Of a stretch of DNA of 64,000 bases, positions 1-13,029 are shown piece by piece. Position 1 is the first letter of the stretch, and each line of letters starts with the position of its first letter. Origin of the DNA: Artemia franciscana (Eukaryota; Arthropoda; Branchiopoda; Anostraca; Artemiidae). The stretch lies in assembly GCF_032884065.1 (NCBI RefSeq), contig NC_088875.1, positions 46,927,235-46,991,234 on the forward strand, read 5' to 3'. A model generated the notes under the pieces. That model made no database searches and was not told the origin of the DNA. It worked only from the letters and a program-made list of their open reading frames with translations. The position numbers and the translations under genes were made by a program.

Positions 1-780
1 ACTTATTTTAGAATATTGCAAAAAATTCTAAATCAGATGCCAGGCTGACCTCTCTCGCTCAAATCTACAAGAGTGCATGTCATCTTGCTTTTCATGTATT
101 AAACGTCCAAAATACAATAAACGTCGAAATCAAATTTTTTTGAAAAAATGTTTCTAAATCAGGATTCGGGTATTGTTTCCCAAAAGTTTATGAGAGATAT
201 GGTATTTTGCTTAGGTTGTCGAAGAGGTGATAGAAGGTTTTATAATTATTCAAAGTTAATTGGTTTCTTTTGGATACAGATGAGTGCAAGTCTTTTGACT
301 GACTTTTCATGGCATTAGATTTTTAAAACAAAATAAACATCAAAATCGAAAATTTTAGGAAAACACTAGGAACTTCTCAAATTCAAAATCAGGATTTGCG
401 GTATTATTTCCCAAAAATTTATGAGATATGAAAATTTCGCTTAGGTTTTCGAAGAGATAATAATGAGGTTGTGATAGTATTCAAAATTATTTTAGTTCTA
501 AAAAGTTTGTGAAAACTTTAATTTTTCCGAGCAAGGTTTATTTTCAGATATAAAAGAGTACGTGTCTTCTTGCTTACTTTACACGACATTAAATGTCTAA
601 AATATAATAAAAATCTGAATAAAAAAAAAAAAATAGAAAAACAATTGGAACTTCTCTGTTTAGAAATCAGGATCTACGGTACTATTTCCCAAAATTATAT
701 GAAAGATACAGAACTTCTGCTTAGGTTTTCGAAGAAATGAAGCATTATCAGTATTCAAAATATTCGACTTCTAAAAAGTT
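1..780 (+). repeat. Diverged tandem repeat, three units of about 230-275 bp
   Basis: Each unit contains aaatcaggat, then gta(t/c)t(a/g)tttcccaaaa, then tatgagagata, then gcttaggtt(g/t)tcgaag, seen near 156-230, 388-455 and 664-735. Unit starts are 232 and 276 bp apart. No coding signal. Confidence 0.65.
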
Positions 781-1513
781 TAGCTTCTAAGCTGGGATAT
801 TTTATTCAGGTAAAATGTTGGGAATTTGCATGGCAAAAACTCAAAATAGAAAGTCACGGAACGCATTTCGTTTTTGAAAACCAACAACAGCTCCAATTCT
901 TAGAAGATCAAGATCTGTTTATCCTTGATCGAAAACAAATCAATCCTTTTCTAGAAAAAAATTTCTCTAAGATATCAGAAAATTTGGTGCGTCATGTAAC
1001 CTTTGGAAATGATTTCTAAATGAACGAAGCGATGTAATAATAATAAAGTTCAAATAGTTCTATAATAAAGTTCAAGCCATTATGTGTAAAACCCAAACAA
1101 CAGCCAAGAGCTCATATGGCACTTGTAACGACGTCGGAAGAGCCAAGAGCTTCTTCCCGCTAAGTTTCATTATGATCCCTCCACTCTAAGCGTTTTCCAA
1201 GATTTCCGGTTTCCCCCTCCAACTTTCACCAATGCCACCGGATTCGGTCGGGATTTAAAATAAGAGCTCTGAAACACGAGGTCATCCTAAATATTAAATT
1301 TCGTTAAGATCCGATAACTCGTTCGCAAGTTAAAAATACCTGATTTTTTCTAATTTTTTCGGACTAAACACCCTTTCACTTCCCCCAGATGGTCAAATCG
1401 GGGAAGCGACTATTTCTGATTTAATCTGGTCGGGTTCCTGATACGCCTGCCAACTTTCAGCGATCGTTATACTGATCACGTATCTAGTTTTGGATCTTCT
1501 TCGTGTAAAAACT

Positions 1514-1584
1514 GGGGTGGTCCGAGATTCGAACCTGAGACCTCTCACAACCTAAGCGAGAATCATACCCCTAGACCACAAGCC
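1514..1584 (-). pseudogene. Degenerate tRNA-Pro(AGG)-like sequence
   Basis: The minus strand reads as a tRNA. It has an A box like that of tRNA-Pro (TGGTCTAGGGGTATGATTC), an anticodon arm CTCGC-TTAGGTT-GTGAG with anticodon AGG, and a B box GGTTCGAATCT. Five T residues (a Pol III stop) follow two bases after the 3' end. The acceptor stem has two mismatches, the T stem one, and one base near position 8 is missing, so it is probably a pseudogene or the head of a SINE. It interrupts the Sat copy 1 units. Confidence 0.7.
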
Positions 1585-3106
1585 ATACTTAAGAAGAACA
1601 ATCATTTCTTTTATTGGCAATAAAATTCTTATCGACTATCTTGTTCGCTCCACCCCCCAGATAATCTACTCGGGGAAGAGACTATTTCTAATTTAATCTA
1701 GTCTGATCCCTGATATACCTGCCAACTTTAATCGTCCTAGCTTATCTGAAGTGCCCAAACTAGCAAATCCCCCCAACTCCCCCAAAGAGAGCAAATCCGG
1801 CCCAGATATGTCAATAACGTATCTAGGACATGTGCTTATTCTTTGCACCAAGTTTCATCCTGATCTCAACACTCTAAGCGTTTTCCAAGATTTCTGGTTT
1901 CCCTCGCTAACTTCCCCCAATGTCAACGGATCCGGTCAGGATCTTAAATGAGAGTTCTGAGACACGAGGTCCTTCTAAATATTAGATTTCATTAGGACCT
2001 GGTCACCCATTCGTAAGTCAAAAATACCTCATTTTTTCTAATTTTTACGAATTAACCCGCCCCTCCCCAACTCCCCCAAAGGAGCCAATCCGGTCTTGTT
2101 ATGTCAATAACGTATCTAGGACTTGTGCTTGTTCTTCCCACCAAGTATCGTCACGATCTCTCTACTCTAAGCGTTTTCCAAGATTTCCGGTTTCCTCCTC
2201 CAACTCCCCCAATGTCACCAGATCCGGTCAGGACTTAAAACAAGAGCTCTGAGACACGAGGTCCTTCTAAATATCAAATTTCATTAGGATCCAATCGCCA
2301 GCTCGTAAGTTAAAAATACCTCATTTTTTCTGATTTTTCCAAATTACCAAATTAGATCCCCTCCCCAACTCCCCCAAAGAGAGCGGATCCGGTCCGGTTA
2401 TTTCAATCACGTATCTAAGACTTGTGATTATTCTCCCCACCAAGTTTCATCCTAACCTCTCCACTCTAAGCGTTTTCCAAGATTTCCGGTAGCCTCCTTC
2501 AACCCCCCCCCCAATGACACTGGATCCAGTCAGGATTTAAAATAAGAGTTCTGAGAAACGAGGTCCTTCTAAATATCAAATTTCATTGGGATCCAATCAC
2601 CCGTTCTTAAGTTAAAAATACCTCATTTTTTCGAATTTTTCCGAATTAGGTCCTTCTCCCCCACTCCCCCAAAGAGAACATATCTGGTCCGGTTATTTCA
2701 TTCACGTATCTTGGACTTGTGCTTATTTTCCAACCAAGTTTCATCACGATCTCTCCATTCTAAGTGTTTTCCAATATTTCCATTCTCCCCCCAACTCCCC
2801 CCAAATGTCAGCAGATCCGGTCAGGATTTAAAATGAGAGCTCTGGCACGATATCCTTCTAAATAACAAATTTCATTAAGTTCCGATCACCCATTCGTAAG
2901 TTAAAAACACCTCCTTTTTTTAATTTTTCCGATTTAACCGTCTCCCACTCTCCCCAGATGTTTGAATCTGGAAACGACTATTTCTAATTTAATCTGGTCT
3001 GGTCCCTGATATGCCTGCCAAATTTCATCGTCCTACCTTATCTGTAAGTGCCCAAACTAGCAAAACAAGGACCGACAGACCGACAGAAATCGCGATCGCT
3101 ATATGT

Positions 3107-3126
3107 CACTTGGTAAATACCAAGTG
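3107..3126 (+). other. Terminal hairpin of Sat copy 1
   Basis: Nine-base perfect stem with a 2-base loop. The same hairpin, loop TT instead of AA, ends copy 2 at 30550-30569. Confidence 0.8.
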
Positions 3127-4974
3127 CCACAAAAATCAGAATTTGGTATTAGAGATCAACTTTTCTAGAATTATTTCCAAGATATCTAAAAGAAACGCAG
3201 AAGTTTGTTCTCCAGTTCTCAGAAAATGTTTTAATGTTCTGCAGGAGTTCTGAAAAAGTCTATACGGCTAGGATAATTTAGTTTTAACATCATGTAGAAC
3301 AAAGAGAAAAAAACAGAATCTCATATTTTTCTGGAAAACTTCTAGGAATTTTGAGAACATAATAAAAAGAGCTTGAGAACTCTTCTATCGTATTTCACGA
3401 TCCCCGTCACCAAGAAAAATTTTGAGTTCGAATCTCCTATCACTTCGGAGCTACAAACTGCTGATCACGAGAAAAATACTGCTAGGGATGCTTGCGTATC
3501 AGAAGGTGCGAAAGCAGTATTTTTGTTCGGCAACAAAGCGATATATGTCGCGGCACATGCTATACATAAATAATTTGCAGTGGTATGGTCCACTGATCCA
3601 TATCTCCCCCAACGTTTCATTAGCAGAAGACTCCTGTAAGGTGGTAATCTGGCCCTGAATATGACTATTGTGGGTAAATCAGATTTCAGAGTTATGGGTA
3701 GATCAGATTTTGCAGATCAGAAGAACGAGGGTTTATGCTCGACGACGTCTCTACTTGCGTCTTGACGGATCAAACAAATCAAGAAAAAAAAGCTACTGGT
3801 TGACCGGTGCAAAATTTACTCCTCGATAATTCATTAGCTGAAGAGCCGCTGTAAGGTCTCAACTTGGCCTTAACTATGAATTCTACGAGTGGATAGCAGA
3901 TGCAAGAATTATAAGCTAAAATAATGGACAGCAAAAACGAAAAAAGAAGAATTTTATTCTAGTTTTACTAATGAGCAAAGCAGGTGTAGGGGAAGGAGGA
4001 GTTTTATGAAATTTTTCCTGAATAGCATTAACATCTGCCGCCTGGGTTAGTAATGCACGTGGAGTAACCCAGCAGCAATCAGCTGCAATAAACACACCTG
4101 GGGTCCCTTCAGACTTTGACAAGTTTTTGGGGAATTTAAACTTGTTTAGATAAAACAACTGTAGCCTATTTGACCCTATCTAAGAATATTGATTACGACG
4201 AAAAATGTTATGATTGAAATTGTTCAGAAAAATTTTATTTCATCGCACAAGAAGCTCATACGAAAGTCGCATATGATTCTGGTAGTGCCCTCCCCCCCCC
4301 CCGACAATTAAAAATATATATTTCATGATTCAAAATATAAGATTTTGCTAATGATTTTTCTCCAAACTGCATCCTTTTTAGAGGCTTAGTGCCACTATCT
4401 ACTAAGATTGGTACACGAAGGTAGCCTACCCCACTTGAAATTTAGGCTACTATGGAATTGCTAAAATTCCCTTCCCCACTCTAAACGGGCTACAGAATGA
4501 TCAAAAGCGGGGTCGTAAATTATAACTCACTTTTATTCACAAGATTAAAACTTGACCGGAACTTAAACTTACTAAGAACTCATTGTGTACTAACTGCAAA
4601 ACTTGTAAACATAAGAGAAGTAAAGTCGCCTCTTTCGCGGGTCAGGGGCAGACCAACCAATCAGGGAAAAGGGGAAATGAATGGGCAATTTTTAACCTCA
4701 TTACCAATTTGCTAGCTTTGACCATCACGCTCTGGCATCCTGAACAATTTAATACAAACCGAGTTATTTTTACCATTAGATTAAGAAAAAAAAAATCTTT
4801 GCCTTTAAAAAGTCCAGGTGAAAGCAATTTACATACAGGAGAAAAAAGGACATTTATCTGGTGAAAAAGTCTAAAATATAATATACAATAATCAAAATTT
4901 CAAATCACTGTACTTCTGGTTTTAACCCCCCTCCCCACATCTTCCAGGGCAAGGGCCATAAATTATGTAAGTTG

Positions 4975-5460
4975 CTCACTGTTGACATACATAAGGTTTT
5001 TACGGAAGGGGTGGTCGTATACATTTTGGAGTGGGCTCATTCGATTGTAAAGATTTTTAGTGACCTTTTAAGAGTCAAAAGTGACCGGAGGGCAAACCCC
5101 TCTCCCCTACTCCCTCTTTTCCTCAAATAGATCTAACCAAAATTTCGAGATAGCCATTTTGTTCAAAATAATCGAAAAGGAAAATCACCATGCCTCAGGG
5201 GCTGACCACCCCCCCTCTCTCCCTAGCCCCTGAGGCACGTATTGTGTGTTATATAAGTTACCATTGTTTATATGTTCTGTGTTCATCTTATTCAAAGAAG
5301 TTCAAAAGTCCAAAAACTCCTGGGGCAGGTATTGTATATTACGGAAGTTGACCATTGTTTTATATATGAGGTTGATTATTGGGAGATGGGGCATGTTTGA
5401 AAAGGAGTCTTCAAAAAGGTTAAGGATTTAAAGGTAAAACCTTCATAAAATGTTGAGAGG
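4975..5460 (+). repeat. Diverged R1 repeat fragment
   Basis: The order gggctcattcgattg, cggagggcaaaccc, gagatagccattttgttc matches the middle of the R1 family seen at 20835-22440. It contains a perfect 13-bp hairpin (5191-5203 with 5225-5237). Confidence 0.55.
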
Positions 5461-5999
5461 GATTTAAAACAAAATCAAAACACACCATAAGAAGGAGGGT
5501 TGTCAAAATGTACAATAGTAATATCTAAGGATGGCTAAGGGTATTAAGTTGGAATTTTAAAACCATATTGAGAGGGAAGTAAAAATAAAGGAACAAACAG
5601 CCCCAAGGGAAGAATTGAAAGTATACCATTTGTCCATTCTTAACATGCAGGATTTATCATTGAGAAACATAAACTGAATCAGTTAGGACACTAAGACACT
5701 GCTATTCCTCTTCCTCCTCCCTAACCACCACCAATAAAACGATATGCCATAAATATACATGGGGATCGATAAGGATTGGACGACAAGTCCGGAAGACTCA
5801 TTCAATTTCTGATGGGTCAATGAAGCTTAGAAAATAAGGACATTGAAACGTACTCCTTCAAGCATCTTACCCCCCCCCCACGCACACACACAGACTTACC
5901 GCCCTCCTCAATAATGCATCATTGTATTTTGAAGTAAACCCCTTCAGTTAAATAAAACACTAAAATAAACGCCAAAAATATTTTGGTGCAATAAGAAGG

Positions 6000-8065
6000 G
6001 AGATGTCACCCTGCAACACCATTGCAGTTATTACCCAAAATTGTCCACGAAAAAATCCAGACAGACAATTTGATCCCCGCTGAATATTTCCCCCTGGCAA
6101 TTCCACTGTAACATTCTCTCCATACGCAAAACTGTGCATTCAAAGAGAAAGAAAGACAAAAAAGAATTCGTAGACGAACTCAGAGAAATTCTTCCAAACG
6201 AAAAATATTCGTATGTTTCCCAAATACAAATATTATCTATAAGCCATGGAGCAAGAATTACAGCCCTTTCCCTAGGGGCTGTGGGGGGTCAGATCATCCC
6301 CAGAGACATATTTATGGGATCTTTCAATCATGATAAACCAAATGGTTATCTCAAAATTTCCTTCGGATTTGTTTGGGGAAAAAGTATCTTCAGTTTTAGG
6401 TAAATTCCCTGTCGTTTTACTTGTTACTGTTGTTTATCCATGGTCATTCTTTGGCAAAATACATACAATTCCAAATATTTGTAGATGAAAGCTTGAAATC
6501 TTTGCCTAAGGATTCTGTGATTGTTTTTTAGTTAGGGAGGGAGAGAGATGCATCAAAGGGTGCATTTTAAAACCGAAACGTCCTAATTCTTATCGATCCT
6601 TAGAGGATTATTCCTAAGCAAGGGGCGAGGATGGTAGATGTAGAAATTGATACATAATCCCTCTTGATTTCTGGGAATATTTCTAATCTATACTGTTATT
6701 ATAAAAGAAAAGAGTAGCATTAAACCCCAAATATGAGCAAGAATTATTCGGTATATCAGAAGGGTTTATTTATCCCCAATCTCCTCTTCCTCACACCCAG
6801 CCTCCCGCTCATGGTCACAAACACTTTGGAGGCGCTCATTCCAACAAAAATTGAGAATTCTAGTCCTTTAAGTCGAAAGTGATTGGAGACCAACCAGCCC
6901 CTATCCTAGAACCGTTCTTGATATCTGGTCCTTTTTTATATCCAGAAAGCGATTACACATCCATGATCTTTCTTTGGTAAAAAATTCACAATTCTAAACA
7001 TTTGTAGATGAGAGGTTTAAACCTCTACAATAGGGTTCTCTTATTATTTTCTAGATAGGGGGGGGGGGGGGTCAGATGCCTCAAAGGGCATATTTTAATG
7101 CCAAAAAATCCTAACTTTCATTGAGCCTTCATATAAATACCGAATTAGTTCTAAGGAAGAGGGTGGAGGAAGAAATTCATATATAATCCCTCTTGATTTC
7201 CAGGAATATTTCTCGACTACACTGTTAATGTGAAAGTAAACAGTAGCATTAAAACCCTAAAATAGGCAGAATGTATTCCGTAGAGGAGACGGGCCACCCC
7301 TTCTCCATCCCCATTCTCCACCTCGTGGTCACAGAAACTTGGGAGGATGCTCCTTCGATCGTAAATTAATAGTTCTAGTTCTTTTTATAAGTTGGAATAG
7401 GTTGTTAACCAACCATCCACTGTCCTAAAATTATTTTGATATCTGATCCTTTTGTAACCCCTTAGGACATTTGAATGACCTTATTAGGTGCCTATTTTGC
7501 ACCTTAACTGTGACTGCTCCATTTTGCGTGTGGGGGAATTTTCCAAGGGGGGATTATCTTGAAGTTCTTCAGGGTAAATTTTCCATGGGGGCGGGGGATC
7601 AAATCCCATAAATAATTACTTCCGGATCACAGATAGTTTCCGGTTCATTGGCTAAGATTATTTATTGAAAGTCTTGAGTTCTTTAATAGCCTATTGCCTA
7701 AATGTAACCTGAATTTTTAATGGAGGCGGCCCAAACTTCTTCTTCTTCCAATTAGAAACAAAATGTTACTAAATTTAGAATTAAATAAAAAAAAACAATT
7801 TTTGTTTTTAATTGAAACCAAGGAGCGACATTAAAACGTAAAACGAGCAGAAATTATCCTGTATTTGAAAGGGGCTGTCCCCTCCTCAACACCCCACTAT
7901 TTATACTAAAGTTATTTATCGTTTTAAAAAGTAGAGCTGTGAGAAAGAGTCGAGCATAAAGAGCGGGGCGTTAAGGAGGGGACAGCCCCTTTCATATACG
8001 TAATAATTTCTATTCGTATGACGCTCCTTACTTTCAGTTAAAAAAACGTGTTTTTTTATATTTGA
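6000..8065. repeat. R1 fragments in mixed orientation
   Basis: Reverse-oriented R1 middle sections (ccctaggggctgtggggggt near 6270) are followed by further diverged pieces. An inverted-repeat (foldback) section at about 7825-8030 has two arms of about 90 bp (agaaattatcctgtatttga... and its complement). The 89-residue open frame at 6134-6403 lies in the repeat and is not a gene. Confidence 0.55.
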
Positions 8066-8230
8066 TTTCTGAACATTTTTGAATTAAAGCAGTTTTGATT
8101 TTGGCCCATGAATAATTAAATTACAATGAATAATTAAATGAATAATTATGAACGAATGAATAATTAATGAATAATTAAACGAAATTTGCACATTAATTTT
8201 ACTTTTTTTGGCTATATAGCTCAAAGTTTT

Positions 8231-8480
8231 GACTGGACGAGTTTGAGAAAAAAGGGACGGGGGAGGGAACCTATTTACCCTCCAGTTTTTTTGGATAGTA
8301 AAAAGCCCACTAGAATTTTAATTTAAAAATTTAATTTAATTTAATTTTTTTAATTTAATTTAAGAAATTTAATTTTAATTTAAATTTAATTTATTTAGGA
8401 CGAGTTTGAGAAAAAAGGGACGGGGGAGGGAACCTATTTACCCTCCAGTTTTTTTGGTAAAAAGCCCACTAGAACTTTAA
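8231..8480 (+). repeat. 80-bp direct duplication with AT-rich spacer
   Basis: ggacgagtttgagaaaaaag and the following ~60 bp occur at 8235 and again at 8398, separated by ~85 bp of almost pure A/T (aatttaattt-type). The two copies are nearly identical, so the event is recent. Confidence 0.8.
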
Positions 8481-8579
8481 ATTTTATATACGAACGTTTT
8501 TATTAGTAATAAATATACGTAACTTACGGATTAGCTTACGTAACGAAATTCGTGTATTTTTATTATGAATATGATGGGT

Positions 8580-9214
8580 TTCGCCCCCTCGTCAATACTT
8601 CGCTCTTTACGCTAAATTCACATTCTGTTCGAATTCTTTAAGAATGACCCCTGAATCACAAAGGCCGTTTAATTAGAATATGTAGTTCTTTTGGAATTAC
8701 TACAAAATACTATCGTAAACAGCGAGGTATTGAGGAGGGGACGAACCCCCTCATTTAGGTAATAATTTATGTTTGTTTGAAGTTTTATTGTTGCTCCTTA
8801 CTTTCAGTTGAAAAAACTTGTTTTGTTTTTTATTTAATTTCTCATTCCTTTTTTGAATAATGCTGGAAAATCTAGTGCCCCCTTCATGGAAATTCACTTC
8901 CTCAATGGAAAGACCCTCCGACCTAACTCCCACCCCCGACCCCCATCAGAACCCTCTCTCCTGAAAACGTCTGTATGCTTCCAAATAACCAATACTAAAT
9001 GTAAACAATGGGTAAAGTTCATAACTTGCAGCACTTCCCCTAGGGACTGTGGGGGATTAAGTCGTCCTCAAAGTCAGTTATTAGATTTTTTCGACTATAC
9101 TGAACAAAATGGCTATCTCAAAGTTTTGACCCGGTGACTGGTAAAAAATGAGTGTATGAGGGGGCGTAGTCGCCCTTGAATTTTTTGGTCACTTAATTTC
9201 AGTTAGAAAGAGCC

Positions 9215-9215
<1 letters not shown>
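8580..9215 (-). repeat. R1 repeat, reverse orientation
   Basis: Contains cgaggtattgaggaggggac, gctccttactttcagttgaa and ggggactgtgg-type R1 landmarks in reverse order, ending at the (TA)n tract. The open frame at 8853-9137 recurs in other R1 copies and is a repeat artefact. Confidence 0.65.

Positions 9216-9218
<3 letters not shown>

Positions 9219-9291
<73 letters not shown>
9219..9291. repeat. (TA)n microsatellite
   Basis: About 72 bp of uninterrupted TA within an R1 repeat fragment, right after agagccctc, which is an R1 segment. Confidence 0.95.
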
Positions 9292-9294
<3 letters not shown>

Positions 9295-9555
9295 GATATT
9301 CAGGCAGGCAGCAACTGGAATGTTGACTCTTCTGGAATTTTCTTTTAATATCGTGTATTCTCCAAATAAATTGTCTATTTTCATTCTAATGCGCAAAAAT
9401 TCTAATGATGTAAGTTGGACATGATTTTTTTTTATCTATGACATTTTTTTTCTTGTTTCAAATTCGATAAAACCTTAAATATCAAAAGCTAGTAAAGGCT
9501 TGAAGCTCAAGATCCTTTCCGCAGTCCTTGTTTTTACTGTGGATTTTCTTTTTCT

Positions 9556-10625
9556 GTAAGTTTAAAACAGTTTGTGGTAACATATCGTAAATAAGGAGCA
9601 GCGTTGCCAAAAAGTAACCTTAACTCTAAAACAATAAATTTTTATGATATCTGCTACTTTAAAAGGATTGGCTTTTATGCTGATTCCAAACATATAACAT
9701 TTTATAATTTTAATTTAACTCATTGAAAGGTACGAGCCAGAGAAAATTTGCCTGATTTTCAAATAAGTGGGTAAATATCCCCAAAAAGTGAAGTAATGTT
9801 AAAGAAAATCAAGTCATCAGATTCTGCATATCAATAAACTCTACTGTAGAGGTTTCAACCTCCTATCTACAAAAATTTGTAGTTTTGTATTTTTGCCCGA
9901 AAAAAAGATCACAGTTGTAATTTTTTTTTTTTTTTTTGCAGGGATAATTGTATTAATCCATTAGTCTTAGAAGACCAGACAAGGGCTCATTCAAACAGAA
10001 ATTAAAAGTTCTAGTACCGTTTACGACTGACCAAAAAAGATTGGAGGACAACTATCCTACCCTCCTATACTTTTCTCCGAAGATATCCAATCAAAATTCT
10101 GAGATAGCCATTTGGTTTGGCATAGTTGAAGGACTATGCCTCTAGGGTTTGTTATTGTATACAGACACTTTTAAGGGGGACATTCCATGGGATGAATTTT
10201 ATGGTGGGAGAAAAGTTTCTAGGGGGAATTTACGTTTAAAACTTTTTCACAGAGGGGGAGGGGGATTTCCCCCAAGATTTGAAAAACAATCAGAAGTAAA
10301 ATAAAAAAAAAAATTTCAGCTCAAAGCAAGAAGGAACATTAAAACTTGAAATAAACAGAAATTATTCTCTATATGAGGGAGACTGCATCTTTCTAAATCC
10401 TCGCTGGTTACACTGAAGTTTTCAAGTGCTTTAAAAAGTTTATTAATCCGATTCAATGGCCCTTGTGTTTCAGCAGTTGTTCTTTAAGAATTGATAAGAA
10501 GTCTGACAAAGCTTGAAAAAAAGTCAACCTTTTTCATAAAGAGCATGACATTGAGGAGGGGGCAGCCTCTCTAACAAATTATAAATTTAATGTTGCTCAT
10601 TACTACTGAACAAACAACTTTTTTT
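9556..10625 (+). repeat. R1 repeat, forward, diverged
   Basis: It opens with a degenerate hairpin (aaacagtttgtggtaacata) and follows the R1 block order: tacgagccagagaaaatttg, ctactgtagaggtttcaacc, tgagatagccattt, a G-rich section, then a foldback around 10330-10580 ending in catgacattgaggagggggc. Confidence 0.65.
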
Positions 10626-10639
10626 TGGCTTACTCGCTT

Positions 10640-11330
10640 CTATAACTAAAGTTTATGAGAGATCAGTGTCTATTTGAAGGAGAAGTATTTGAAGGAGAAG
10701 GTCATTTAAAAAAAAAAAAATCAAAATCTATCTGGGGTAAAAATAGAGGAGACCCCCCCCCCTAAGGAAGTAGTAGAGGTTACAACTTCAAGAGCCTTCC
10801 CTCATAATTTAGGCTCTAGATCCATTTAGGTAACATTATTGACAAATTGAAATTAGTCAACTAATTTCCAAGATTAAGAATTTTACAGAATTTTTTGCCC
10901 AAAGATTAAGCAAAAAAATTGGCAAAAATTTTTGCCTAAAGATTAAGCAAAGATTGGGCAAAAAAGAATTTTTGCCCAAAATTAAGAATTTCTGTCATCT
11001 AGAATTTTACTCAAACATAAAGATATATTGAAGAGAACGTCTGAAATGGTAAAAGCAAAAAATAGAGGCATTTTAATAGCTTAAAAACAGCTTCCTTAAG
11101 TTAATAAGAACTTGGGCAAACAGGGCAGGTACTATCATGCAAAATTAAGTAATGGCAATATAACCCTCATAATTTTTACATTCTACCTTGCTGCTTAAGA
11201 TTATTTTGAGCTCAGTACTTTTCCTATTTAATTAGATAAAAGTACCATTTAGAGACTTAAGAGAATGTAGGAAAGTTGTTGAGCAAGATGAATAAAATCA
11301 TTAGGAGCATACCATTTGAAGATGGGTACT
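10640..11330. other. No gene seen; short local repeats
   Basis: AT-rich. Between about 10870 and 10995 short pieces such as tttttgcccaaa and agattaagcaaa recur in imperfect tandem. Nothing coding. Confidence 0.4.
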
Positions 11331-11384
11331 ACAACCACAACAATAATTTTATCTGATTGACAAATACATCACAGGCACAAGTGT

Positions 11385-11828
<444 letters not shown>

Positions 11829-11973
11829 AAATATAGTATATTACAGATTTTTATCCTATTTAGTTTCTTTTATAAGAACCACTGTCCTAGGTTATTAGCT
11901 TAAAAGAAAATCTGATAATTATAGGTGCATTGCTTCTTCTAAAATTAACATTATGTTTACATTTGATTCCCAA

Positions 11974-12370
11974 GCAACACTGTTTCTAAATATAATGTTT
12001 TTTTTTGTTTTTTTTTTACAAACACAATTGTATCTTAGCCTCTTCTCCTTAATAAGGTCAGCTACATCCGTCGACAATATACAGATCTTTGCTGATTGTA
12101 TTGGTTTGAATTATTTTTCCTTATTTCTTGTTAATAGTTGGCTCATAGGAAAAAATATTGCCAACGCCCCCCAAAAAAATGCACTAATGCAACACTGTTT
12201 CTAAACATGATTTTTTTTTTTACAAAGATAATTGTGTCTAAGCCTCTTCCCCTTAATAAGGTCAGCTACATTCATAGACAATATACAAATCTTTGCTGAT
12301 TGTGTTGGTTTGCACTAGGCTATTTTTCCTTATTTCTTATTAATAGTTGGCTCATATCACAATTATTGCC
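11974..12370 (+). repeat. 215-bp tandem duplication
   Basis: gcaacactgtttctaaa starts at 11974 and again at 12189. The two copies share ccttaataaggtcagctaca and the segment ending atagttggctcata. About 85-90% alike by eye. Confidence 0.85.
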
Positions 12371-13029
12371 AAACTGAAAAAAATACTGACATTTTGTACT
12401 GATTCCATCACGGGGGGGGGGGTAAAAACTGGGATAAAGTTGTCATTGTAACCACAATTATATATAGATACATAGTCACATGAGGAATCAAATAATGTAA
12501 CTCTTTTGCTGCAGCAGTGCTTTTTTGTCAGAGGCCATGGACATGAGTATTAAAAAAAACTAGCCCTTGCCTTAAAATTTTGCAAAAATGTTACTTGTCT
12601 TCTAGAATGTAGAGTAAAAAAGACAGTATCCAAAAAAATATTTAAAATTAAAACCCTCACACCTTGTTGCACAAGATGAATTGAAGAGACTTGTACATAT
12701 CAATGAATAACTAAAAATATAAGCTATACATCAATATGGTTATTATTAAAATTATTTAAGATAAAACATTTGAAATTACTAGTTTATTGAAACTAGTATG
12801 TTTGAAGAAAGTTTTCTCCTTGTCCATTGCAAGTAAAACAAGAGGTGACACAAAGAAGCTGCAAGTTTCCTGTTGTGCTCAATGTGAGCACCAGTATTTT
12901 TCTCTGAATGTGCTGTCCCTTACTTTCAGTTTGGTTTTCAGTTTGGTCACTAAGTTTGGAGAAAACTTATTTGAGGTTTTCTTTCTCTGATTTTTTAGAA
13001 TTTTCTGAATAAATATTATTTTGATATCA

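Larger units (their letters stand above)
1101..3130 (+). repeat. Satellite-like element (Sat), copy 1, unit about 287-297 bp
   Basis: Tandem units share tctaagcgttttccaagatt (near 1188, 1881, 2168, 2465, with a variant near 2759), then a C-rich ccaactccccc tract, a cggatccggtc piece, a gag(a)cacgaggtcct piece and a gttaaaaatacctcattttt piece. The block ends in a perfect hairpin, CACTTGGTA aa TACCAAGTG (3107-3126). The left end carries caagagctcatatggcac. Related blocks lie at 30546-32865 and 48809-51268 in the opposite orientation. Short open frames in it are not genes. Confidence 0.85.

Noticed and set aside
8853..9137. 94-residue open frame
   Set aside because: Its sequence recurs in other R1 copies (for example on the minus strand at 55611-55871) with different breaks, so it is repeat sequence.
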